Source of the DNA: Metaphire vulgaris
Lineage: Eukaryota; Annelida; Clitellata; Crassiclitellata; Megascolecidae
Direction of reading: 5' to 3'
NCBI GenBank assembly: GCA_018105865.1
Contig: CM030866.1
Coordinates: 875,677 to 939,676 of the forward strand
Length of the DNA: 64,000 nt
Below, piece after piece: positions 35,326-49,828 of this stretch. A model generated the notes under the pieces. The model had not been told where the DNA came from. It searched no databases and saw only the letters and a list, made by a program, of their open reading frames with translations. How positions within the stretch are numbered: the stretch's first letter is position 1; every line of letters begins with the position of its first letter. The translations under genes and the position numbers were made by a program.

Positions 35326-35778
35326 CGGGGGCGTAGCGACTGGGGTATATCGGTATACAGGGACGTCATTTGGGGGGCAGGGGAGGGCATTTGCCCATCT
35401 GATTTTGAGGGGAAAATTTTTTTGCCAATGTTTGTGTTATTTAGATTTTACACGCCCTAAAGGAGTGCTTGATGATGTCGAGTAAATTGAAGTAACTACT
35501 GTAACTAACCGTAAAAATTGGCTGACAAGCAAAAAAAAGGTCGTCAGCTTTTTCGCAAACTTGTAACTTGTCAGGCCGAAAGTGTTTTGCCCCTCTAAAA
35601 ACAGTGAAATGACGTCTCTGTCGGTATATACCCCCAAATCAGTCTATATTAAAGTTTTTGTGTGATTTACATGTGGTTATATGTGGTTTATATGGTTTAT
35701 GTGGTTTATAGTTAAGATTTAAACCCAGTCAAAATATTCATGCCCCCTCCCCAAATCAAATTCCTGGCTACGCCCCTG
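35326..35778 (-). mobile_element. Family B MITE carrying a nested family C element (left half of a composite)
   Basis: Reverse-orientation family B copy from CGGGGGCGTAGCGACTGG to AATTCCTGGCTACGCCCCTG. It is interrupted by the family C insertion at 35358-35620. Its outer flank is ACGCCTAT (35318-35325); its inner flank is TCTTCAAC (35779-35786). Confidence 0.85.
35358..35620 (+). mobile_element. hAT-like MITE, family C, nested
   Basis: The ends are CAGGGACGTCATTTGGGG and AGTGAAATGACGTCTCTG. A perfect 8-bp duplication TCGGTATA lies at 35350-35357 and 35621-35628, formed from family B sequence. A CTGACAAGCAAAAAAAAGG motif lies inside. Confidence 0.9.
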
Positions 35779-35862
35779 TCTTCAACATTCGGTCTCCAAC
35801 GTTATGACTCCAACGTTATGTCTCCAACGTTCTGTCTCCAACGTTCTGTTATGGTCTCCAAC
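35779..35862. repeat. 14-bp minisatellite between two family B elements
   Basis: Exactly 84 bp, equal to six units related to TCTCCAACGTTATG. Each end of the block carries the TCTCCAAC-type word that abuts a transposon terminus. Confidence 0.85.
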
Positions 35863-36050
35863 CAGGGGCGTAGCGATGGGGGTATATCGGTATATAAGCT
35901 ATACCACCCTAAATCAGTCTACTTTAAAGTTGTTTGTGTGAATTACATGTGGTTATATGTGGTTTATATGGTTTATGTGGTTTATAGTTAAGATCTATAC
36001 CCATCCAAAATATGTACCCCCTACAAATCAAATTCCTGGCTACGCCCCTG
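35863..36050 (-). mobile_element. Family B MITE (right half of a composite)
   Basis: It runs from CAGGGGCGTAGCGATGG to AATTCCTGGCTACGCCCCTG, in the same orientation as the copy at 35326. Its right flank ACGCCTAT (36051-36058) is identical to the left flank of that other copy. Confidence 0.85.
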
Positions 36051-36708
36051 ACGCCTATGGATGCTAGAATTGAGTTCCAAAGTCAAGATGTAGGCCTACA
36101 AACTACTCTGTTGTTCTCACTAATGCCTCTGTGAGTTGAACTGTGGTTGGTCGGTTGTCATCTGCTTGGTTTCCTGCCAAGTGACAGATCACGTGCTTCT
36201 TTTATAACCGTTTTTCTTAAACAGTTCTCATCCGTAGGCATTCTTAGCAGGTACCAGTTTTACACGGACAAGATCTCGGAATGGTCATGGCTAACGTTTA
36301 ACATCTGAGCCATCGGGAGACCCGAGCGGTCCATGCAGGTCCCAGGAAAGCCCCCATGTAAAAGTTGCCCCCCCCGGGCCCCCAAAAGTCACGCTACGCC
36401 ACTGAGTCCCAGGTGGATATAGGCCCGCCGAGAGAAATTCCGGGCCCCTGTGCAGAATACAATTTCTTGACCTTTTTTTGCTTATCAGCCTCTTTTACAT
36501 CTTAAAAATATAAATTTAAAGCAGAATCCAACGACTCAAAATGTGAATGGTTCTAGACTGCGTCAATGGCTCACTGCTTCCGCAAACCTGATGTTGAAGA
36601 ATTGACTATTTGTGAGTTTTATTTAGTTTAGAATGAATGGATGTCTTGCTGATTTAATTAACTAAATTGCATTGTTTTTCTTCGAAATTGTCCACCGATT
36701 AGGGGAAG

Positions 36709-39378
<2,670 letters not shown>

Positions 39379-39555
39379 TGCTCTACTGACCACAGTTTTG
39401 CTAAAGTTGATTTTGACAGTTTGAACTTTTGTGCAGTTTTGCAATTTATGTCTTTTTGAGATGTTAAGTGGCTTTCAAATTGATGATTCAGTATTTTTGG
39501 AGCAATGCATGACCACATTCTGCTTCTGTTTGATTTTATCTTCAAGAAACTTTGG

Positions 39556-39613
<58 letters not shown>

Positions 39614-40586
39614 GTAGTTTACAGTAGTAGATTATTGGCTATTGCAATATTGATCATGTAACAAAGTGTGGAAATCAGCATGTTACTTTTAAGAGCTAAT
39701 ACCCCCAAACCACATAAATTCTTATAATAAGTTTTGTCAATTCCTGTTTTTTCAACATCCAGAATACTTAACTGGATTTTGTTCGATTTTGACAATCCAT
39801 GATTTTGTCCTAAACGTTGTCATTAAAATTTTGGAGTCAACCTGAAAATATGTGGTCAGAAACGTTGGTTGAATTTTTTCTTTCTCCTCCCCCCCCTCTC
39901 CAAATATTTCACTCACAATTCACATAATTTCTCTCATTGTTGTTGATACATGTGGTCAAGTTGCTGCTTTGTTAACTCTATATTTAAAAGAGTTTGCAAC
40001 TGGAAATTTGAATTACCCAGTGTTTTATCCAGACTCCAGGCCTTTGGGGGGAATTGAGACTTTCGGGGGGGATCGACTTGTTTGGAGGGGAAAAGGCACA
40101 GTTCAATGCAAAATTTTTGTAAGTGCTGGGATTTTTGGGAGGTATTTTTAGGTTTTCGGGGGGAAATCTCCCCTCCTAACAGGCCTGTATAAAACATTGG
40201 AATTACCTCCAGCCTTAATCAAACCTGAAATATGCATAGTTTAATTGTTTATGACTTTGTTGGTGCAACTTTACTTGATGTGGTTTAGAACGATACTGTC
40301 TTAATAATGTTCTCGTACTGAGTTTGATCTGCATGACATTTAGTAGGCCTACATTCCACGCTATTTGCATATTGTCAGACTCATTTGCTTCAATGCTTTG
40401 ATGTGGTTACATAGGCTAGTACTAGTTCAAAACTATAGACTTTTCCTTAAAAATGTAAGAAAGTGTGCTGCACATCTAAGACATCTTCAGTCATTAATAC
40501 GCCCCTACTGGAAAAATGATAATTTTATTTGGCAGAAGCTAGATGGCGAATAGCTGAGGAAGGCAGAGGAGATAAGATCTTACCGG
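39379..40586 (+). other. Downstream region of SAMD8-like copy 2
   Basis: Probable 3' UTR and flank. It is homologous with indels to 47351-48440 downstream of copy 3 (for example GCAATGCATGACCACATTCT and AACCTGAAAATATG), showing that the duplication unit included the 3' flank. An (AT)n tract lies at about 39559-39609. Confidence 0.6.
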
Positions 40587-40710
40587 CAGGGGCGTAGCCA
40601 GGAATTTGACTTGGGAGGTATAATGTGATTTGGGATATAAATCTTTAAAAAAACTTCTAAAATCTTGAAAAACACATTAAAACCGATATACCCCCGTCGC
40701 TACGCCTCTG
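40587..40710 (+). mobile_element. hAT-like MITE, family B, short copy
   Basis: It runs from CAGGGGCGTAGCCAGG to CGTCGCTACGCCTCTG, with a perfect 8-bp duplication CTTACCGG (40579-40586, 40711-40718). An internal deletion leaves 124 bp. Confidence 0.9.
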
Positions 40711-41329
40711 CTTACCGGTATGTAATGTAATGTAATGTAATGTAATTAGCTATTTATATTGCGCCTAATCAATCATTATAGCATTACAATTAATGAATTA
40801 TATCATTATTATATATATAATTAAACAGATGTGTTTTCAAATAACTCGACGGGCGACTTTTTTCCGTAGCGCTGGTGGAAGAAATTCCAGGCATGGGGTC
40901 CAGAACACCACTGTCCGAAGACGAGTTTTCTGGTTTTGACTGGTATCTGATCGTTTGCCTGGTCAAATGGCGGTTGATGTTGGCTGGAGCAGATCGGCCA
41001 GATAGGTCGGAAAATTTGTTCAGTTTTTGTATCATCCGTGACTGGAATTCAATTACTTCGCGAAGGTATTTAAGCTTTCCCTATAGTAATTAGGCCTACT
41101 GTCGATGTTGATCTTAGTCCGATTAGCATCCGATGTAAACGACTTATTCTAATATTGGTTTAACATTCTGGCAATTATGTGAATGTCCTGGTTGTCAGCC
41201 TAACGTTTTAGAAAACTGGGAGATCACGCCGCATTTAGGCCTATAATTTCCCAGAACCCAGTTTAGAGAACATTTTTATAAAAATACCCAAATTGATAAT
41301 GTTATTTTTCTCCCATTTTTTAGACACTT

Positions 41330-41835
41330 CTTCTTCAAAATTCTGAATGGGATCTACAAGAGATAGTGCCCTAATTTTTGGAAAAACTTGATTAGCAGGT
41401 GCTCTTCATTCTCTATCAAAGTGCTAGCCATTCAAACGTCTTCCAATACCATTCTCTGCAGTTTATAAATGGCCTTTAAAATGTCCAATTTACGCATTAG
41501 GGAATACCAGAGGCAAAATTCTGAATGTCTGGCACTTTTGATCTACAAGAGATAGTGCCCTACACCGGTTGAAAAACTGATTAGCAGGTGCTCTTCCTTT
41601 CTCTGAAAGTAGCCATTCCTACGTCTGCCAGTACCATTCTGTCGTTTAAAAATGTCCTTTAAAATGTCCAATATAGTTAGATAATACCACAGGCAAAATT
41701 CTGAATGCGCATTTTGATCTACAAGAGATAGTGCCCTAAATTTTGAAAAACCTCGATTAGCAGGTGCTCTTCACTCTGTCAAAAGTGCTAGGGTCTGCCA
41801 ATACCATTCTCTGTAGTTTAAAAATGTCCTTTAAG
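41330..41835. repeat. Three tandem units of about 180 bp, satellite-like
   Basis: Three diverged units start at about 41337, 41515 and 41697. Each contains GATCTACAAGAGATAGTGCC, GATTAGCAGGTGCTCTTC, AATACCATTCT and AAATGTCC. No coding potential was seen. Unit 3 is shortened. Confidence 0.85.
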
Positions 41836-42111
41836 CCCGCAACGCTATCCTGTGATATAGCAGTTGAGAGCTCTTGATTGTCTAGTAGAACCGATCCTCA
41901 ATCATCCCCTTTCACCAAAAATTAATTTTGAGAATCACACGGGTGGCCGATGGCATTTAAACCCCCAAACCCCATGTGGCCCCGCCACTGATTATGCCTA
42001 CTAAAAATCTAATATCTAGAGTTCATCAAAATATAGCAACAAATCAGCAACGCTTAGCATATAAAGAGATCGAATATAGGCCTAACACTTGTATTCGTTG
42101 TGTGATATAAT

Positions 42112-42217
42112 CAGGGGCGTAGGCAGGAATTTGATTTGGGGTAGAGTGTGATTTGTAAATCTTAGAAAATCTTAAAATAAAAGCACATTACAAATTTTAA
42201 AGTTGTCTTATTTGTGG

Positions 42218-42294
<77 letters not shown>

Positions 42295-42320
42295 ATAGAG
42301 CCCCCTGTCGCTACGCCCTG
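42112..42320 (+). mobile_element. hAT-like MITE, family B, with internal (AT)n expansion
   Basis: It runs from CAGGGGCGTAGGCAGG to CTGTCGCTACGCCCTG, with a perfect 8-bp duplication GATATAAT (42104-42111, 42321-42328). The short TATATATA of other copies has grown here to about 70 bp of AT repeats (42220-42290). Confidence 0.92.
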
Positions 42321-42400
42321 GATATAATATTGGATTAGGCGGAGCGACACTACACCCGATGTCGGTCACATATGCAGGCCGTATCAACTAGGCCTAGGCT

Positions 42401-42449
<49 letters not shown>

Positions 42450-42452
42450 GAG

Positions 42453-42740
42453 GGGAAGTTGGCAGATTGGTAACAGGCTAGACAGACACGCTGACGGAAC
42501 GGGTTCAACTACCGGAGGAACCCCGAAAGTCGACTCAGTCTTCATTCGCAAGAGGGCGCTGGTAAATGAGTAGCAGCTGTGTGTGGCTGCCTGCGAAGGG
42601 AAAACGCGGGTCTTGACAAAGCAATGGCAAACTACTCTAGATTAATGGCTTTAGCCATCTGCGTCGCTGCTTGCCACAGAAGCCACAGATCAGCGCCGGA
42701 CCCAAAGCTCGAAATCGTGTACGGGCGAACCTTTACCTTT
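42453..42740 (+). mobile_element. tRNA-related SINE-like element
   Basis: It contains a B-box-like GAACGGGTTCAACTACC (about 42497-42513), AAGTCGACTCAGTCTTC shared with the SINE at 24047, and a repeat-rich body ending near ACCTTTACCTTTACTCTC. The A box is weak and the boundaries are approximate. A (CT)n tract lies just upstream at 42406-42447. Confidence 0.5.
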
Positions 42741-42935
42741 ACTCTCTAAAAGGCAAGTGACGAGCCATAAAATTCCTTCTCTCCCCCCCGTTTCTGCTCG
42801 TGTCGTCCGCTTATTTATTCTTCTGGTTCCCTGTAGCGACACGAGTTGCTCTCTTTCCCTAGCTTGCATCCGATGCAGGGCATCGGTTGGCTTACTGACA
42901 TTCAACTAAGCGTTTCTGCGCGAAAAAGCGAAGGG

Positions 42936-42973
42936 AAGAAGAAGAAGAAGAAGAAGAAGAAGAAGAAGAAGAG
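42936..42973. repeat. (AAG)n microsatellite
   Basis: About 12 AAG units. Confidence 0.9.
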
Positions 42974-43478
42974 AAGGGCATCAGCGTATCCAATGAAGGG
43001 CAAATTTAGTTTTCATATCTGGTTAAAACGTATTATTCTCTGTCTGTGATCGACATTTTTTGGAATAGGAACGAGTCGCACATAGGCGTCTGCAACAATT
43101 TGTCCGAGGGATGCAAAAAGGGTCATGTGACGAAAGAAACGAACAGCGTTGTACAAGACTGTCAAGATCTGTTGGACTAATTATAGATTATGTAGGCCTA
43201 AAGCTATGAGAAGTTCACCGGATTCTCATATAAATTCCCATTTTAACTTTGTGCTATATGTTACTTTTTAAAGTAATTTTACTTTTTCATAGCTTCACGA
43301 TTTTTCCAGAGGTGCAATTGCACCCCCTTCGGTCTTCGGACGCTCACTAAGTCGCCAACACGAATTTCCCAATTTTCTCAAAGGCCTAGAGTGAGAGTAG
43401 TCTAGAACTCTAGATAAAAGTAAAACACTGCTGCAAAATTCCTCCTAAGCCACTTAAATCCAGTCACTTTAAATCCAG

Positions 43479-43640
<162 letters not shown>

Positions 43641-44171
43641 GTAATGACAGTGGCGTTATAGTCGGATAGGTTATAGGTTGATTAAGGGGCTTCTTGTGCT
43701 AACTGGGGAGGACAACACATCTGCCCCACCTTTAGATACGCCATCGACTCAGTCTCAATGTTGGCCATACACCAACTCTGCATAGCGTCTAATATAAAAG
43801 TGAAATCAGAGTTATGTGATCTATGGTTGAGAAGGGTTGTTTTCCACGCGAATTTTCTTATAGATTAAACTTTGATTCTTGAATTCGGACAAATCTTCCG
43901 TCGTGTGGCCATGTCTTTGAACAGTTGTTCTTTCAAAGAAGTATTTTATTTGCTTTTACTAAATAAAATTTCTATTTTCGTATATTTCATTGGTTTTTCG
44001 TTCGACGTCATTTCTACATATCAGTGAGAGTGGAAAACAGTGAAAAGAAAATAAGAAATGCTGAATAATGACGTCATTATATCCTTTAACATTCAAAATT
44101 TTGAAAATAATTAGTTAAATTTTGTATTGTTAAACAACTATTTAGTGGTTATAACATAGGACGACAATACT

Positions 44172-44186
44172 GAACCACTATTATTA

Positions 44187-44285
<99 letters not shown>
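44172..44285. repeat. (ATT)n array with LINE-tail-like lead
   Basis: About 38 ATT units, preceded by GACAATACTGAACCACTATT, the lead sequence found before other ATT arrays. A shorter ATT/GTT array lies at 44895-44957. Confidence 0.9.
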
Positions 44286-44895
44286 GCCTATTGCTATTAC
44301 ACTGGAAAACATGATTTTCTTAACTGAGAAGGTAATAGGTGATTCGGATGGGATACGACACGCTGATTCCAAATCTGTAAGCCGTTTTGCTGTACCACGT
44401 CAGGTTTAAAAGTTATCCCCATCTAATTGTTTTTCATGTGTATACTGTCGAGTATCATGTCATGCATTATATACTGTATAGTTTAACATGTGTTTTACGG
44501 GAAATTTTGATCTGATTTAAATATGTTTGTTTTATTTTTAATTGTATAAAATGATTTTTACTTTATGAATCAGTGTCTTTGTCTATTTTTGGAAGAGTTT
44601 GATGAAAAAACTTGAAAGTATTTTAATTAAAATTGTATCAAGACGATCATGTGTGACAAGAGTGGATTGTTTTTGTTGTGTGTGTGGATCGTACATCATG
44701 AATGACGAGGTAAAGACTATAATATAATCACTAGTGAAGCTTGCCTACCACCAGTACTTCGGTATGAAGGTAGGCGATCAAGACAAAACTTTGGTCGCAA
44801 CATGTTATTTGCAAATCGTGGCTTAAAGGAAACGCAAAATGTCCTTTAGGGCCTACTATATCCATGGTTTGGCGAGAGCCCAAGGATCATAATAC

Positions 44896-44935
<40 letters not shown>

Positions 44936-45058
44936 GTTGTTGTTGTTGTTGTTGTTATGTAGCTATGTAGGCCTACATCTTGAAATTCATGATGTATTAA
45001 CCGTACTGATTCAAATAGACTAAGCTGATTTTCATTTTTGAAATTGTCTGATGCTAAG

Positions 45059-47350
45059 GTAAAAATACGGGACTATAAGAAAATTTGTCTGTGGACGACC
45101 TCAGATGTAGCAGAGTGGATGGAGCAGAATAACTTCCACAGCTACATAAAGCTGTTCACCGTGGAACATGGAATCGATGGAAAAGCACTGATGATGCTCA
45201 CGGAAGATGATCTCCGCAATCCGCCTTTGTCCCTACGTGTCCTTGGAGACATCAAACATCTGATGATTTGTTTAAAAGAGCTAAAATCGTATGTCAACGC
45301 ACCTCCCATGTCTTGCCACATCAATGGCCCCGCTAAGGCAGTTCAGTTTCGAACCATCCATGGTAACAGTGATGAGTTTCCTATCCAGGATCATCCTGAT
45401 CATCATTCACTGACAATACAGAGCACTGATGAATGGCACTATGAGCGACAGACTGCAAAATATTTGAAACCGGAGTTTCACAAACTTTTGTTCAGTTATA
45501 TTTACTTGTTCAGCATATGCATTCTCAGTGCATTTGTGGTTGCCATTGCACACGATCGAATGCCCGACAGAGATAAATATCCGCCTCTCCCAGACTTATT
45601 GCTTGATAATCTGCCTGTTATACCATGGGCATTTCAGGCATCTGAAGTCGCGGCATTCATTCTTATATCAATTCTTGCTGTCATTATCTTTTTGCACAAG
45701 CATAGGTAAGTTGATTCGTGTCATATTTCACAAGTCATGTCTGAGTCATATATACATCTAACAGGAACTGACTTTCTGATAAAATCAATTGTTCAAAAAG
45801 ATTATCTTTGATATTAATGGCTATTATACTAACGACATTAAGTCTATCTTTACTCTTTACCAATTTTTTGAAATTTAAGAGTAGATTTGTTCAAGGGTAT
45901 TAAGATGAAGGGTTAGGTTTTATTATAGTCATTTTGCTGTAAATGTTAGTGCAGATTTGATAGTGAAAGTTATTGGTTCTCAAACAGGGCATACAAAACT
46001 GAACCAGTGTAAACATTTATTATTACTATTATTATTTAACTCTGCTATAATTTTGCTTGAATGCTGACAGGTTCATTATCCTTCGACGTATATTTGCTTT
46101 GTTGGGGACAGTTTATTTGCTACGCTGTGTAACAATGTTGATTACATCTCTCTCTGTTCCAGAAGTACATATGGAATGTGATCCAAAAGTTAGTTGCTAA
46201 TTTGCACTGTTTTCATGTATCTTGTCATGTCGTATGATTGTGATCTGGTCTGTTGTTTGTTTGGTGGCAGAAGATGGCAGAGTGAGTTACACACTGGACA
46301 ACGGCAAAATATGTTGTTCTGTTAAATTTGCTTTTTGACAGTCGGAGGGCAACTTTTGGAGTAAGATTCGCAGAGCTCAAGCAATTTGGTCTGGCTTTGG
46401 TTTGTCTATACAAGGCGTACGAACTTGTGGTGATTACATGTTCAGCGGTCACACTGTCATTGTTACGCTCTCGAACTTTTTCATAACCGAATGTAAGTTT
46501 TGGTCTTATGATTATAATTCAGAAATTTTTGAATCATTTCTTGAAATGGAAGATTTTCTTTTCAACAGGCATTACAATTACAGTAATTCAATCATTTTTA
46601 AAATTATTTGTTTCCAACTGGCTGTGGCTGAACACCACAGTAGAGGCTAATTTTTTTTGATTTTTGGCTACTTGTCCCTCCTCTGGAGCAGTGCTTCCCA
46701 AGCATTTAAATTTAGCAGACTGGTAGAAAATTTTCCTATTTTTAACAAGGACTGGTGCCATTTAAAAATTTTGTCTTCCTTTAACATGACCTTATATAGG
46801 TTTCAAAGTATATGCATGCTTAGACAATTATATATAGTTTTCTTGGTTCTATATGTATGAAGATATTACAAATGTTAGCAAAACGACACACTCGAATGAG
46901 AACATATCTCTAAACTTCTGACTATATTTTTTTCAATTTTCTTGACTTATACCACAGACCACCACTTTGGAAAACACTGCATTACAGTATGGCCCTGACT
47001 AGAAGTGGACATCTTGAAAAAAAGTAGATTTTATGTTTTTTGTAGATACACCGCGAAGAATACCATTACTGCATGTGATCAGTTGGACTGTGAATCTATT
47101 TGGCCTGTTCTTTATACTCGCATCGCATCAGCATTACTCGATTGACGTTTTCGTTGCGTTCTACATAAGTTCTCGTCTGTTCTTGTATTATCATTCACTG
47201 GCCAACAATCGTGTTTTGCGACAACCTGACTGCAAAAGGACTCGAATCTGGTTCCCTCTGTTCTCGTATTTTGAGTCTTCTGTTAATTGCATTGTTCCAA
47301 ATGAGTATGAATGGCCACACAGTGCAATTCTGCGATACATCCAGCGTTGA
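45059..47350 (+). CDS. SAMD8/SMSr-like ceramide phosphoethanolamine synthase, copy 3 (start codon displaced)
   Basis: The coding exons are about 45059-45705, 46071-46188, 46342-46492 and 47046-47350, with the same phases as copies 1 and 2. All motifs are present ([31 protein letters not shown]) with catalytic His/His/Asp intact. Relative to copy 2, 14 extra bases (AGGTAAAAATACGG) sit just after ATGCTA, so that ATG now runs into TAA. The first in-frame ATG is 45119, inside the SAM domain. Either an upstream exon supplies the start through the acceptor ATGCTAAG at 45051-45058, or the SAM domain is truncated. The C-terminus is 11 residues shorter than in copy 2 (stops at YIQR). It is probably still an active synthase if translation starts upstream; otherwise oligomerisation through SAM may be affected. 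Confidence 0.85.
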
Positions 47351-49052
47351 TGAAACCTTTGTCACCAGCTAAATATAAAGTAAAATGATTACAGGTATTT
47401 TGACTCTATGCTGGCCACAGTTTCGTTAAAGTTGATTTTGAGAATATGGACTTTGCTCAGTTTAGTATTTTATGTTCTTTTGAGATTTTAAGTGGTTTTG
47501 AAATTGATGATACAGTATTTTTGAGCAATGCATGACCACATTCTACTTCTGTTTGATTTTATTGCACGAGACCCTTGGTGCATATTATATTTTACTTTGT
47601 AGTTTTTATCGCTTCATACCTGTCAATATTTGATCAAGCAGTTATATGATTTTGCTTAGTTTACAGTATTGCCCTGACTAGAAGTGGACATCTTCATGGA
47701 CAGAACTTATAGACTTTGCTTAAGATTGTGGAGATGTGAAGCAGACAGGGAGACAGCCATAGTACTGTGTTGGTCAAGTGTTGTATACTTTATAGCAATA
47801 TCTTGAGATCAGTTAAAGTTGTTATTGCAGTGATCTTGGGTAATAAAAAGACCTCTGAAAGTAGTTGATTATTGGCTATTGCACTATTGACAATGTAACA
47901 CACTGTGTAAATCAGCAAGTTGCTTTCTAAAGCTTAATATTCCACAGAAATTCTTATAATAAGTTTTGTCAATGTCTTTTTTCAACTTTCAGAATATTTT
48001 ACTGGATTTTTCGATTTTGAAAATCCATGATTTTGTCCAATGTGCTGTCATTTGGAGTCAACCTGAAAATATGCAATCAGAAACTTTGGCTGTAGATTGA
48101 GTCTGTATTTTTTCTTTATCCCCCCCCCCCCAACAAAAAAATGTTCATTGACAATTCACATATTTTCCCATTATTATTTCATGGCTTCAGCTCATCATCG
48201 TAAAAAGTTAACTGGCCAAGTGATCAAGTTGCTACTATGTACATGCAACTGCCTTCCATTTCAATTGGAAAATGGAATTACCTGTAGTCTTAACCAAATC
48301 TGAAATATGCATAGTTTCAATGTTTATGACTATATATGTTGGTGCAATTTTACTCGATATTTTAGAACGTTACTCTTTAATAATGTTCTCATGCCGGCTT
48401 TGACATGTATAGTATTTAATACATTTCATACTGACAAACTCATTACGATTGCCTAGTACTTGTGATAAACTATAACAAGTCAATAGCAGGACACAGCTGG
48501 AATATGAAGACCAACTCATTATAATTACGATTGCCTAATTACTAGTGATAAACTATAACAAGTCGATAGCTGGACACAGCTGGAGGACAAAGACCTATTC
48601 TTTATACATAAATGGTAGTGTGCTTCACATTTTCAGTAATTAATAAGTTTTATATGGCAGGTGTTGGTGTTGGACCTATGTTATGAAATATTTCTCAATT
48701 GCTGACTAAAATGGCAAATATAAGAAAGCTGTCAGTATCTTTTATATGTGTAGTAAACACAGCTAACCAACTTGTCTGGAGTAATAATTAATTTGCTGCA
48801 TAGGCACTAAAAGTCATGCAACACATTAGCATCTTGAAATTTAACTGTCACCCCTTTGACTCCCAATAATTTGAGACAAATCAGCAAACCCCTTTTTGTC
48901 AAAATTTGTTGCCTGAGAGTGCACCCCTATTTTGGTGTCACAAATTTTGTGCCGTGGAGTAAACCCCCTCTTGGTTAATCAAAACACTGGAAGAAAAAAT
49001 AACTGAAAGTAAAAATAGTTATTGGAAAGATTTATCCAGTTGCATCAAGTAA
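47351..49052 (+). other. Downstream region of SAMD8-like copy 3
   Basis: Probable 3' UTR and flank, homologous to the copy 2 flank up to about 48440. An AATAAA occurs near 47841-47846. A diverged direct repeat of about 80 bp lies at 48440-48600 (GTGATAAACTATAACAAGTC in both halves). No further exon is recognised. Confidence 0.5.
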
Positions 49053-49216
49053 GGGACCGTCCATATAGTACGTACGCACTGAGGGGGAGGGGGTTTGAGA
49101 TTTAGGCGATTTTGCGTACGGAAGCGTAAGGGGGGGTCACAACTGAATTTGTACACACACACAAACAGGGGGTGAAAATATTACCTTTTTTGCGTACGTA
49201 CTATATGAATGGCCCC
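49053..49216. mobile_element. PIF/Harbinger-like MITE
   Basis: The ends are GGGACCGTCCATATAGTACG and GTACTATATGAATGGCCCC, with TAA on both sides (49050-49052, 49217-49219). Same family as 9514-9640. Confidence 0.8.
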
Positions 49217-49583
49217 TAAGCTGCAAAAACTGCAAGAAGAAATGAACCAAAATTTGAATCCAAGACAAAACGATATATGGGTGAAAACAGCATTGTTTTG
49301 GAAGAGTTTGAAATTAAGTACAGTTCAGAAAATAGTTCAAATGACCCAGAATCACACAGAAGAGCAAAATATGGACAATCAATCCTGTTCTAGCAGTGGT
49401 CCCCAGAATAAAAACCCATATCCAGAACTCTGCAGAGCAATTATTGATAGACCAAAAGTCAGCAATTTGAATGTCTGTTTGATTGCTAACGCCATCTTGA
49501 GAGATCTTGGATTGTCATCTCAAAATGCATCCATTTTTCTGAAGCAAACATCCCACAATAAGAGTTCCATAATGAGCCTCTAA
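49209..49583 (+). CDS. Unrecognised 124-residue open frame, doubtful
   Basis: The ATG lies in the last bases of the Harbinger-like MITE and the frame stays open for 124 codons. The product is polar, with QNHTEEQNMDN and a segment SNLNVCLIANAILRDLGLSS that reads more like real protein than the rest. I recognise no family and see no splice structure. It may be a remnant of a transposon protein or a chance frame. It lies 246 bp beyond the 3' end of MRPS34, on the opposite strand. Confidence 0.2.
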   Translation: MAPKLQKLQEEMNQNLNPRQNDIWVKTALFWKSLKLSTVQKIVQMTQNHTEEQNMDNQSCSSSGPQNKNPYPELCRAIIDRPKVSNLNVCLIANAILRDLGLSSQNASIFLKQTSHNKSSIMSL

Positions 49584-49828
49584 ACATTTAATTACTTAAC
49601 TTCCATGCCCAGGAACAAACTCAATTTGAAATAGATTTACATTTGTACTATTTGAGGCTGGCAGGCTATTCACAGGTTCTAAATTCAACTTTTGATTACT
49701 TTTAAATAATTGACAGAAAACAATAGTGGACAATTGTACAACAAATAGTACAAGCAGGTACTGAAAAGCATTGATGTAATCATATTCAAAAAACAATTAA
49801 ACATGATGCAGTATAAATTTCTGTCTTA

